A stretch of 64,000 bases of DNA from NCBI RefSeq assembly GCF_026342735.1, contig NZ_JAPEMM010000001.1, positions 5,766,001 to 5,830,000 on the forward strand, in the 5' to 3' direction. The position numbers and the translations under genes were made by a program. The notes under the pieces were generated by a model. That model had not been told where the DNA came from and made no database searches. It saw only the letters and a program-made list of their open reading frames with translations. The stretch's first letter is position 1; each line of letters begins with the position of its first letter. The DNA is from Streptomyces sp. NBC_00193 (GTDB taxonomy: Bacteria; Actinomycetota; Actinomycetes; Streptomycetales; Streptomycetaceae). Of the stretch, positions 42,857 through 50,545 are shown in pieces.

Positions 42857-45621
42857 TGCGCACTCCGTTCCGCACCCCGTTCCGCACCCCGTTCCGCACC
42901 CCGTTCCGCACCCCGTTCCGCACGCCGTTCCGCACGCGCCGGATCCGGCTGCTCTTCGGCTCGCTCTGCCTGGTGCTGCTCCCGGTGGTCGCCACCTCCG
43001 GGCCCGCCGGGCTGGGGCCGCAGGCCGCATACGCGGCCGGCGGGGAGGGCTCCGAGGTCACCGTGTCCGGGACCGGCGACTTCGCCGACCTCAAGGTGAC
43101 GGTCGGTCAGACCCGCAACCTCGTCGGCCAGGTCGTCAAGATCTCCTGGACCGGCGGCAAGCCCACCGTCTCCGACACCGCCTACAGCGCCAACTACCTG
43201 CAGATCATGCAGTGCTGGGGCGACGAGGCCACCGGGCCCGCCGTCGACCAGTGCCAGTTCGGCGCTTCCTCCGCCCTCGGCTCCGCGGGCAACCAGGCCG
43301 GGGCCTACACCAACACCCGCCAGCTCAACTACGGCGCCAACCTCCAGGACGCGGAGCACGAGCCGCTGCCGCCCCCCACCCCGAGCGGGATCTCGTTCGC
43401 CCCCTTCCGCACGGTGGGCGGGGACCCTGTGAGTCCGGGCAACTGGAACGAGTTCTACGACGTCAACAGCACCAACGAGGTCCCGTACGCCCGCACCAAC
43501 GCCCGCGGCGCCGGCGAGGTCTGGTTCGAGACCCAGACCGCCGTCGAGGCCCCCGGCCTCGGCTGCGGCTCCGCGATCCCCGGGGCCCAGGTCCCCGCGA
43601 CGGGACGTGGCTGCTGGCTGGTGATCGTGCCGCGCGGCGAGAAGGAGGTCGACGGCAGCCCGTACACCGCGCAGTCCAGCGGACAGCTCCAGTCCTCCCC
43701 GCTCAGCCCGGCCAACTGGAAGCAGCGCATCGTCGTCCCGCTCGGCTTCGAACCCCTGGGCAGCTACTGCCCGATCGGCGCCGAGGAACGCGGCACCATC
43801 GGCAGCGAGATGGCCGCCGAGGCCGTCACCCGCTGGCAGCCCGCCCTGTGCCGGACCGGCGGCAAGGCCATCTACGGCTACGCCCAGGTCCCCGACGAGA
43901 CCGCCCGCGTCAAACTGCTCTCCGGCGCCCCCGGGCTGGTCTTCCTCGGCCGGCCGGCGCCGGCCGACCCCGTGCGCAAGCCCGTCTACGCACCCGTGGC
44001 CCTCTCCGGCATCACCATCGGCTTCTTCATCGAGAGCCAGGCCGGATTCCAGGCCCCCGACGAGGTCAAGGCCCGCAACGGAACCCGGCTCGGCAGCCTG
44101 CGGCTGACCCCGAGGCTGGTGGCGAAGCTGCTGACCGAGTCCTACCAGGACGGCAACTCGCGCTTCGCCGAAAGCACCGCGAAGAACCCGGCGAACCTGG
44201 GCCGCGACCCGGAGTTCATGCGGCACAACCCCACCTACGCGGGACTGGACTTCGGCGGCAAGCTCGGTGACGCCCTGGTCCCGCAGCCGCTCGCCGACAC
44301 CACCCGGCAGCTGTGGGAGTGGGTGTCCCGGGACCCGGCCGCCCGGGAGTTCCTCGACGGCACGCCCGACAACACGGGCGCGCACGGGGACGCCGCGTAC
44401 GCCGGCATGGCCGTGAACCCGAACTACCGGGGGCTGGTGCTGCCGGTGGACACCTTCCCCAAGAGCGACCCGTACTGCCAGCCGTTCCCGGAGGAGCACC
44501 CGAACAACCCGCTCTGCATCCAGGACAAGCACCCCTACGCCACCGACATGCACGCCGCCGCGCGCGCCGCGAGCCGCGGGGACACCCTGGCCCGTACCTC
44601 CTGGGACGCCACGGCCACCCCGCCCGCGTACAAGAAGGACCCGCCGCAGCTCGCCGGCTCGCGCGCCGTGCTCGCCGTCACCGACACCGCGACCGCCGAC
44701 CGCTACGGCCTGGTGCGGGCCGAACTCCTCAACGCGGCAGGTACGTTCGTCGCCCCCGAGCCGGCCGCACTGATCGCCGCAGCGAACGCGCGCAAGGCCG
44801 GGACCGACGGGGTCAGCTCGCCCGACCCGGCGGCCGCGGACCCGGCGGCCTACCCGCTCACCGTCCTCACCTACGCCGCCACCGTGCCCGCCGACCTCAC
44901 GCAGGCGGAGGGCAAGGACTACGGCGCCCTGCTGGCCTACGCGGCCGCCCAGGGGCAGACCCCCGGCGTGTCCGCGGGCAGCCTGCCGCACGGCTACGCC
45001 CCGCTGCCGGAGGCCCTGCGCGCCCAGACCCGGGCGGCGGCGCAGCGGGTCAGCGCCGAGGCGGGCAAGAAGCCGACGCCCGCTCCGGAGCCCTCGGCCC
45101 CGACGGCCCCGGCTCCGGGCGCCGTCGGCGGTACGCCGTCCGGCACGGGCGGCGCGGCGGTTCCCGGCGGATCCGGCTCGGCCGGTACGGGAACCTCCGC
45201 CTCCGGGGCCTCGACGGCGGGCGGCGGCGCGGCGGGCGGGGCGGCCGTGCCCGGCCCCGCCGCGGCCTCACCGAGCACCCCGGCGGGGATCACGGGCGCC
45301 GCGGGGGCCACGGGCACCACCGGCACCTCGGGCGCCCCGGTGGCTCAGGCGGCGGGAACCACCCCGGACTGGGGCGTCGGAGCCATCCGCAACGTCCTGC
45401 TGATCTGCCTCGTGGTCGGGGCGCTGGCCGCCTTCGCGGGACCGGTGCTCCCGCGCTGCCTGCCCGGGGCCCTGCTCCGGCTGCGGTCGCTGCGCGGCGC
45501 GGCCGGGGGAGCGCCCGTGGCGTCCGGCGGGCCCGCGGACCTGCCGGCGGACTGGGCGACCCACAAGAAGACCGGCCCGAGGGACTGGACCCCACCGGAC
45601 CAGGACGACGAAAGGAGGTGA
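42856..45621 (+). CDS. Large divergent PstS-like surface protein with C-terminal anchor
   Basis: The 921-residue exported protein starts with six RTPF units, then a signal core (LLFGSLCLVLLPVVATSG). The body contains a Cys-rich segment (MQCWGDEATGPAVDQCQFG) and regions that resemble a divergent PstS fold (PVYAPVALSGITIGFFIESQ, LGSLRLTPRLVAKLLTESY). About 130 residues of Gly/Ala/Pro/Thr-rich linker lead to a C-terminal helix (NVLLICLVVGALAAFAGPVL) and a charged cytoplasmic tail. The domain plan matches the preceding gene, with which it overlaps by one base. The ligand is unknown; phosphate cannot be assumed. Confidence 0.8.
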   Translation: MRTPFRTPFRTPFRTPFRTPFRTPFRTRRIRLLFGSLCLVLLPVVATSGPAGLGPQAAYAAGGEGSEVTVSGTGDFADLKVTVGQTRNLVGQVVKISWTGGKPTVSDTAYSANYLQIMQCWGDEATGPAVDQCQFGASSALGSAGNQAGAYTNTRQLNYGANLQDAEHEPLPPPTPSGISFAPFRTVGGDPVSPGNWNEFYDVNSTNEVPYARTNARGAGEVWFETQTAVEAPGLGCGSAIPGAQVPATGRGCWLVIVPRGEKEVDGSPYTAQSSGQLQSSPLSPANWKQRIVVPLGFEPLGSYCPIGAEERGTIGSEMAAEAVTRWQPALCRTGGKAIYGYAQVPDETARVKLLSGAPGLVFLGRPAPADPVRKPVYAPVALSGITIGFFIESQAGFQAPDEVKARNGTRLGSLRLTPRLVAKLLTESYQDGNSRFAESTAKNPANLGRDPEFMRHNPTYAGLDFGGKLGDALVPQPLADTTRQLWEWVSRDPAAREFLDGTPDNTGAHGDAAYAGMAVNPNYRGLVLPVDTFPKSDPYCQPFPEEHPNNPLCIQDKHPYATDMHAAARAASRGDTLARTSWDATATPPAYKKDPPQLAGSRAVLAVTDTATADRYGLVRAELLNAAGTFVAPEPAALIAAANARKAGTDGVSSPDPAAADPAAYPLTVLTYAATVPADLTQAEGKDYGALLAYAAAQGQTPGVSAGSLPHGYAPLPEALRAQTRAAAQRVSAEAGKKPTPAPEPSAPTAPAPGAVGGTPSGTGGAAVPGGSGSAGTGTSASGASTAGGGAAGGAAVPGPAAASPSTPAGITGAAGATGTTGTSGAPVAQAAGTTPDWGVGAIRNVLLICLVVGALAAFAGPVLPRCLPGALLRLRSLRGAAGGAPVASGGPADLPADWATHKKTGPRDWTPPDQDDERR
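42859..42930 (+). repeat. Six 12-bp coding repeats (RTPF)6
   Basis: CGCACYCCGTTC-type units (one ending CGCACGCCGTTC) stand six times in tandem directly after the start codon and encode Arg-Thr-Pro-Phe six times in the n-region of the signal peptide. The unit is a multiple of three, so copy number can change without frameshift. The nearly identical DNA of units two to five shows recent expansion. Confidence 0.95.
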
Positions 45622-45704
45622 TGCCCGGCGACAACCGTCTGACCAATCCGCGCCAACGGAACTTCATCCCACGCGCGCCGGGCACCACCCCGGGCGCAGC
45701 CTAG
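45621..45704 (+). CDS. Possible 27-residue peptide between operon genes
   Basis: ATG shares one base with the preceding stop (TGATG) and lies directly behind AAAGGAGG; the full string AAAGGAGGTGATG is almost completely complementary to the end of 16S rRNA. The frame encodes MPGDNRLTNPRQRNF followed by IPRAPGTTPGAA and ends 17 bases before the next gene. The spacing of two bases is short. It could be a translated leader or a coupling device and not a functional peptide. Confidence 0.35.
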   Translation: MPGDNRLTNPRQRNFIPRAPGTTPGAA

Positions 45705-45721
45705 CTGAGGGGTCATCCCAA

Positions 45722-46717
45722 GTGAACAAGAAGAAAATCGCCTTCGGCGTCTCGGCCTTCGCTCTCGCGGCGACCATCGCCGGGGCCGGCCTCGCCGCCG
45801 CCGACCCGTCGGGCCCGCCGCCGTACCGCCAGCTCTCCGGCGTCGGCTCCGACACCACCCAGGACGTCATGAACGGCCTGGCCGCGGCCATCACCGTGAA
45901 CGGCCAGAAGGTCATCGGCTCCTACGACTCCACCGGCTCCGCCAACATCACCACCAAGGACCCGGCGGTCAACGCGAACTGCACCATCGCCCGCCCCAAC
46001 GGCTCGGGCGCCGGCCGCTCCACGCTGCTCACCTCCCTCCAGGCGAACAACGGCTGTCTGGACTTCGCCCGTTCCTCCTCGCTGAACCTGGCGGCGGCGG
46101 CCCCGGGCCTGACCTACGTGCCCTTCGCGGTCGACGGCGTCAGCTACGCGATCACCCCCGGCTCGGCGATCCCGCGCAAGCTGTCGCTGGCCGACCTGAA
46201 GGCGATCTACCACTGCGACCCGAACTACGTCGGCACGGGCCCCAACTTCGGCATGACGGTCTACCTGCCGCAGGCCGGCTCGGGCACCCGCAGCTTCTGG
46301 GAGTCCCAGATGGGGATCACGGACGCCGATGTGGTCGCGGGCATCTACCCCTGCATCAAGGACAAGAAGGGCACCACCCCGGTGCAGGAGCACGACGGCC
46401 GCCTCCTCGACGACAAGTCGATCGTGCCGTTCTCCATCGCCCAGTACCAGTCGCAGTCCTCGCAGACGATCGCGGACCTGCGCGGCCGCGCCATCCTCGG
46501 CACGGTCGACGGCACGGCGCCCACCGTCCTCAACAGCGGGTTCGGCGTGAAGCGCGACGTCTACAACGTGATCCCGACCAGCAAGGTCGCCGTGGCTCCG
46601 TGGAGCACCGTCTTCGTCGGCGCCACCTCCGAGATCTGCAAGCAGACCTCGGTGATCAACACCTACGGCTTCGCCGCCAGCCCGAACTGTGGCGACACCA
46701 CCAAGCAGACCCCCTGA
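45722..46717 (+). CDS. Secreted PstS-like protein
   Basis: The 331-residue secreted protein starts at GTG (NKKKIAFGVSAF) with signal core FALAATIAGAGLAAAD. It is a free PstS-like binding protein: LSGVGSDTTQDVMNGLAAAI, GSYDSTGSANITTKD, LKAIYHCDPNYVG and LPQAGSGTRSFWE follow the PstS order, with SGTR at the usual anion-binding turn. There is no lipobox and no anchor. It is the third PstS-like product of this operon. Cys pairs may form disulphides. The following gene starts 37 bases later. Confidence 0.85.
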   Translation: MNKKKIAFGVSAFALAATIAGAGLAAADPSGPPPYRQLSGVGSDTTQDVMNGLAAAITVNGQKVIGSYDSTGSANITTKDPAVNANCTIARPNGSGAGRSTLLTSLQANNGCLDFARSSSLNLAAAAPGLTYVPFAVDGVSYAITPGSAIPRKLSLADLKAIYHCDPNYVGTGPNFGMTVYLPQAGSGTRSFWESQMGITDADVVAGIYPCIKDKKGTTPVQEHDGRLLDDKSIVPFSIAQYQSQSSQTIADLRGRAILGTVDGTAPTVLNSGFGVKRDVYNVIPTSKVAVAPWSTVFVGATSEICKQTSVINTYGFAASPNCGDTTKQTP

Positions 46718-46754
46718 CCCTGATCGCCGCCCGAGCTTCACATCTGGAGACGTT

Positions 46755-48329
46755 GTGCTGAAGAACAGAGTTATGCGGACCATGGCCCTGGGGGTCGCCG
46801 CCGTGACCACCGCCTTCGCGGCGGGTCTGGCCGGGGCGAGCGCCGCGTACGCCGCCCCGATCGGCACCATCGAGATCAACCCGGCGACCGGCGCGGACAC
46901 GTCCGGCATCGCCTTCACGACCTCGGCCGCCTGCCCGGCCAACGCCACCAACGTGCTGGTCACGGTGGCGGGTTCCGGCTTCCCGGCCGAGGGCCTGAAC
47001 GTGGTCGGCAACTCGCCCATCGCGACCTACCCGACCGCCGCCAACGGCGGCATGGTCATCCCGCTGACCTCCACCATGCGGGACTACGCCAGCCAGGCGG
47101 GCTTCACCACCCTGCAGGGCAAGTACGACTTCACCGTGATCTGCCGGACCGCCTTCAACGGCACCAGCCTCGGCGACTACACCGGCGCGATCTGGTTCAC
47201 GTCGAACACCACCTACCAGAACACCGACCCGGCGGTGAAGACCGACACCGTCACCTCGCTCGCGGTCACCCCGGCCGGCCCCGCGCAGGCGGGCACCCCG
47301 GTCACCCTCACCGCGGGCGTCACCCCGGCCGGCGCCGGCGGCACCGTCCAGTTCAAGGACGGCGCGGCCGACCTGGGCACCCCGGTCACCGTGAACAACG
47401 GCACCGCGGCGCTCACCACGTCCAACCTGACCGCCGGTACGCACAGCCTGACGGCCGTCTTCACGCCGGCGAGCGCCTCGTACAACGGCTCGGCCTCCTC
47501 CGCCGTCTCCTACGTGGTCACGGCCGTTCCGGCCGCGACGACCACGACCGCCCTGGCCGTTTCCCCGGCCGCCACCGCGCCGCAGTTCAGCCCGGTGACC
47601 CTGACCGGTACGGTCACCCCCGCGGGCGCTGCGGGCGCGGTGAAGTTCACCGACACCGTCGGCGGCTCCACCGTCACCCTGGGCACCGTCCCGGTGGCGG
47701 GCGGCACCGCGGTGCTGAACACCAGCAGCCTCCCGGTGGGCAACCACTCCTTCACCGCCGTGTTCGTCCCGGCCGACGCGGGTGCCTTCACCGGCTCCGA
47801 CTCGGGCGCGATCCCGTACGTGGTGGGCGCCTTCGCCGGTGTCTCCGCCTCCGAGACGATCACCACCACCGTCAACTCGGGCGCGCTGGCCATCAGCGTC
47901 GCCAACCCGCAGGTCACCCTGCCCTCGCCGGTGCTCAACTCCGACGGGGACCTGCTGACCACGGCCGGTTCCATCAACCCGGTCACCCTCACCGACACCC
48001 GCGCCGGCAACCCGGGCTGGACCGTCAGCGGCCAGGTCACCGACTTCTCCGACGGTGCCACCCACGCCATCAACGGCCAGAACCTGGGCTGGAGCCCGAA
48101 GCTCGTCGACAAGGCGCCCGCGCAGACGGTGACGCCCGGTTCCGCCGTCGCCGCCGCGCACGGTGCGGCCACCGGCGACGCGGGCACGGCGGGCCTCAAG
48201 TCCGCCCGCACACTCGCCAACGGCACCGGACTCGGCACCGCGCACGTCACCGCCGACCTGGCGCTGAACGTCCCGACCTCCACGGTCGCCGGCACGTACT
48301 CCGCGACCCTCACGCTCACCGCCATCTGA
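46755..48329 (+). CDS. Secreted Ig-repeat protein with WxL-like C-terminal domain
   Basis: The 524-residue exported protein has a signal peptide (ALGVAAVTTAFAAGLAGASAAYA). Residues 35-160 form a domain that recurs in the gene at 49581 (INPATGADTSG, VLVTVAGSGFPAEGLNVVGN, MRDYASQAGFTTLQGKYDF). Two Ig-like repeats follow (SLAVTPAGPAQAGTPVTLTA and ALAVSPAATAPQFSPVTLTG). The C-terminal 165 residues resemble a WxL domain: TDTRAGNPGWTVSGQVTDF and the final YSATLTLTAI. WxL domains attach non-covalently to peptidoglycan or to DUF916 partners, and a DUF916 gene is next. GTG 46755 follows GGAG. Confidence 0.78.
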   Translation: MLKNRVMRTMALGVAAVTTAFAAGLAGASAAYAAPIGTIEINPATGADTSGIAFTTSAACPANATNVLVTVAGSGFPAEGLNVVGNSPIATYPTAANGGMVIPLTSTMRDYASQAGFTTLQGKYDFTVICRTAFNGTSLGDYTGAIWFTSNTTYQNTDPAVKTDTVTSLAVTPAGPAQAGTPVTLTAGVTPAGAGGTVQFKDGAADLGTPVTVNNGTAALTTSNLTAGTHSLTAVFTPASASYNGSASSAVSYVVTAVPAATTTTALAVSPAATAPQFSPVTLTGTVTPAGAAGAVKFTDTVGGSTVTLGTVPVAGGTAVLNTSSLPVGNHSFTAVFVPADAGAFTGSDSGAIPYVVGAFAGVSASETITTTVNSGALAISVANPQVTLPSPVLNSDGDLLTTAGSINPVTLTDTRAGNPGWTVSGQVTDFSDGATHAINGQNLGWSPKLVDKAPAQTVTPGSAVAAAHGAATGDAGTAGLKSARTLANGTGLGTAHVTADLALNVPTSTVAGTYSATLTLTAI

Positions 48330-48345
48330 TCCAGGCGTGAGCCCC

Positions 48346-48387
48346 GGGTCGGAGCGGTCCGCGCCTCCGTGCGGTCCGTTCCGACCC
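48346..48387 (+). terminator. Possible intra-operon terminator or attenuator
   Basis: GGGTCGGAGCGG (48346-48357) pairs with CCGTTCCGACCC (48376-48387) over 12 positions including one G-U pair. It lies 17 bases after the stop of the WxL-like gene and 54 before the next start, so it could reduce expression of the downstream part. Confidence 0.5.
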
Positions 48388-48440
48388 GCCCCTGACACCT
48401 GGACCCGCCGCCCCCCTTCCCCGGATCGGACGCCCGAGCC

Positions 48441-50459
48441 ATGAACCCCACCGCCCCCGCCGCCCGGCGCGGCGGCCGCCCCGGCCCGCCGGCCGCGGCC
48501 CCGCTCCCCTCCCTGCTGCTCGCGCTGCTCACGCTCGTCGGGCTGCTCGTCTCGGCCGGGCTGCTCGCCGCAGCGCCCGCGCACGCCGCGTCCTCGGCCC
48601 CGGCCGCTCCCGGGGAGGACCGCAAGTCCACCTTCGGCGTGCAGCCCGCCGGGCCGAAGGGGCCCGACGCACGGCCCCACTTCTCCTACGGGGTCACCGG
48701 CGGAGCCACGACGCGCGACCAGATCGCCATCTGGAACTACGGCGAGGAACCGCTCACCCTCGCCGTCTACGCGAGCGACGCGGTCAACACCCTCGACGGC
48801 GGCTTCGACCTGCTCCCGGCCGGCCGGGCCCCGAAGGACGCGGGCAGCTGGATCAAGCTGGAGAAGGACACGGTGACCGTCCCGCCCAAGGGCAACGTCG
48901 TCGTCCCCTTCACCGTCACCGTCCCCCGCGAGGTCACCCCCGGGGACCACACCGGCGGCATCGTAGCCTCGCTCGCCGCCGGAGCCCAGGACGGCCAGGG
49001 CAACAAGGTCAAGCTCGACCAGCGGGTCGGCGCCCGCGTCTACATCCGCGCTGCGGGGACCCTCACCCCGCGCCTGGAGGTCCAGCAGGTCGCCGCCTCG
49101 TACGAGGGATCCGCGAACCCCTTCTCCGAGGGCTCGGCGACCGTCACCTACACCCTGCGCAACACGGGCAACGTGCGGCTCGGCGCCCGGCAGGCCGTGC
49201 GCATCAACGGCCTGTTCGGCACCTCCGTCACCGCGGACGGCGCGAAGGACCTCGGCGACCTGCTGCCCGGCACCTCGCTGACGATCACCGCCAAGGCCGA
49301 CGGGGTGGCGCAGGTGCTGCGGTCCTCCGCCGTCGTCTCCGTCCAGCCGGTCGCCGCCCGCGACGGCGTGGACCCCAAACTTCCGTCCCTGACCCGATCG
49401 GTGTCGCTGTGGACGGTCCCGTGGGCGCTGCTCGCGCTGGTCCTCGTGATCACCGCGGGCGGGCTGTGGGTGTGGCGCCGCAGGCGCCTGGCCCGCGCAG
49501 CGGCCGCGGTCACCGCGTCGGCCCGCCGGCGCGCCACCTCGGATGCCAACGAACGCCAGAACGCCAAGAAGGAGCCCATCGTGCAGTTCACCCGCACCCG
49601 CCGGCGATCCGCGGCAGGCGCCGCGACCGCGGCCGCCGCCGCCCTCGTGGGCCTGGCCGCCCTGACCGTGCCGACGACGGCCCACGCCGCTCCGACCGGC
49701 TCGGCGAAGATCAACCCCGCCACGGGCAACGACGGCAGCAGCGTCGACCTGACCACCTCGGCCGCCTGCCCGGATCCCTCCACGAACATCCTGGTCACGG
49801 TGGCCGGCAAGGGCTTCCCGGCCGAGGGCCTCAACGTGGTCGGCAACTCGCCCATCAGCACGTACCCGCCGGCGCCGTCGGGCGGCATCAACGTCCCGCT
49901 GACGATGACCATGCGGGACTACGCGAACCAGGCCGGCTTCACCACCCTCGAAGGCCGCTACGACCTGACGGTCGTGTGCCGCAAGGCCTTCGGCACGGAC
50001 ACCTACGGGACGTTTGCGGCCTCGCTGTGGTTCACCTCCAACACCGCGTACCAGACCACGGACCCGGGGACGGGCAACCAGACGCCGACCCCCACGCCGA
50101 CCCCCACCGCGAGCCCGACTCCCACCCCGACCCCCACCGCGACGCCCACCCCGAGCCCGACCGCCACCCCGACCCCGACCCCCTCGGACTCGGCGTCCCC
50201 CACCCCGACCCCGACCGATACCCCCTCCCCGACCGGGTCGGCCTCCACCGGGACGACCACGAGCGGCGGCAGCAGCGTGGGCGTCTCCACCAACGTCACG
50301 GGCGGAGCGGCCGGAGGCTCGGGAGGCCCCGGTGGCCTCGCCAACACCGGCGCCGACGCCACCGCGGTCGGCCTGCTCTCCGGGGTCCTCGTCGTCACCG
50401 GCGGCGGGCTCGTCTGGTGGGCCCGCCGCCGCGGCCTGCTGACCTTCGCGGGCAACTGA
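48441..50459 (+). CDS. WxL-interacting (DUF916) membrane protein continuous with an LAxTG surface protein
   Basis: One 672-residue open frame contains two complete exported proteins. Residues 1-380: signal peptide, then a DUF916/WxLIP peptidoglycan-binding domain (FGVQPAGPKGPDARPHFSYG, IAIWNYGEEPLTLAVYASDA, VTPGDHTGGIVASLA), a second beta domain, a membrane helix (WALLALVLVITAGGLWVW) and a basic tail. Residues 381-672: a new signal peptide (SAAGAATAAAAALVGLAAL), the domain shared with the gene at 46755, a Thr-Pro spacer and the sorting signal LANTG with hydrophobic helix and RRRG. GTG 49581 at the junction has AAGGAG six bases upstream, so independent translation of the second half is likely. 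Confidence 0.8.
   Translation: MNPTAPAARRGGRPGPPAAAPLPSLLLALLTLVGLLVSAGLLAAAPAHAASSAPAAPGEDRKSTFGVQPAGPKGPDARPHFSYGVTGGATTRDQIAIWNYGEEPLTLAVYASDAVNTLDGGFDLLPAGRAPKDAGSWIKLEKDTVTVPPKGNVVVPFTVTVPREVTPGDHTGGIVASLAAGAQDGQGNKVKLDQRVGARVYIRAAGTLTPRLEVQQVAASYEGSANPFSEGSATVTYTLRNTGNVRLGARQAVRINGLFGTSVTADGAKDLGDLLPGTSLTITAKADGVAQVLRSSAVVSVQPVAARDGVDPKLPSLTRSVSLWTVPWALLALVLVITAGGLWVWRRRRLARAAAAVTASARRRATSDANERQNAKKEPIVQFTRTRRRSAAGAATAAAAALVGLAALTVPTTAHAAPTGSAKINPATGNDGSSVDLTTSAACPDPSTNILVTVAGKGFPAEGLNVVGNSPISTYPPAPSGGINVPLTMTMRDYANQAGFTTLEGRYDLTVVCRKAFGTDTYGTFAASLWFTSNTAYQTTDPGTGNQTPTPTPTPTASPTPTPTPTATPTPSPTATPTPTPSDSASPTPTPTDTPSPTGSASTGTTTSGGSSVGVSTNVTGGAAGGSGGPGGLANTGADATAVGLLSGVLVVTGGGLVWWARRRGLLTFAGN
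49581..50459 (+). CDS. LAxTG-anchored surface protein read from an internal start
   Basis: GTG 49581 is preceded by AAGAAGGAG and opens 292 residues in the same frame as the DUF916 gene: a basic n-region (QFTRTRRRS), signal core, a 120-residue domain 60-70% similar by eye to residues 35-160 of the gene at 46755, a long Thr-Pro-Ser spacer and a C-terminal LANTG motif, helix and RRRG tail. LAxTG is the motif recognised by Streptomyces class E sortases. I list it separately because the signal peptide makes sense only at an N-terminus. Confidence 0.6.
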   Translation: MQFTRTRRRSAAGAATAAAAALVGLAALTVPTTAHAAPTGSAKINPATGNDGSSVDLTTSAACPDPSTNILVTVAGKGFPAEGLNVVGNSPISTYPPAPSGGINVPLTMTMRDYANQAGFTTLEGRYDLTVVCRKAFGTDTYGTFAASLWFTSNTAYQTTDPGTGNQTPTPTPTPTASPTPTPTPTATPTPSPTATPTPTPSDSASPTPTPTDTPSPTGSASTGTTTSGGSSVGVSTNVTGGAAGGSGGPGGLANTGADATAVGLLSGVLVVTGGGLVWWARRRGLLTFAGN

Positions 50460-50496
50460 CCTTCGCGGGCGACCGACCTTCGCGGGCGACCGACCG
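50439..50496 (+). repeat. 17-bp tandem repeat across a stop codon
   Basis: Three units of CYGACCTTCGCGGGCRA (50439-50455, 50456-50472, 50473-50489) and seven bases of a fourth follow each other. The stop codon of the LAxTG gene lies in unit two. Seventeen is not a multiple of three, so a change in copy number before the stop alters the C-terminal tail. A further pair of CGCAGCATCCGC repeats follows up to the next gene. Confidence 0.9.
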
Positions 50497-50545
50497 CAGC
50501 ATCCGCATTCCCGCAGCATCCGCTTCCGCATTCGGAGAAGACACG

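Noticed and set aside
42859..42930. Short repeats considered as a CRISPR array
   Set aside because: Units are directly adjacent with no spacers and encode a regular peptide in frame.
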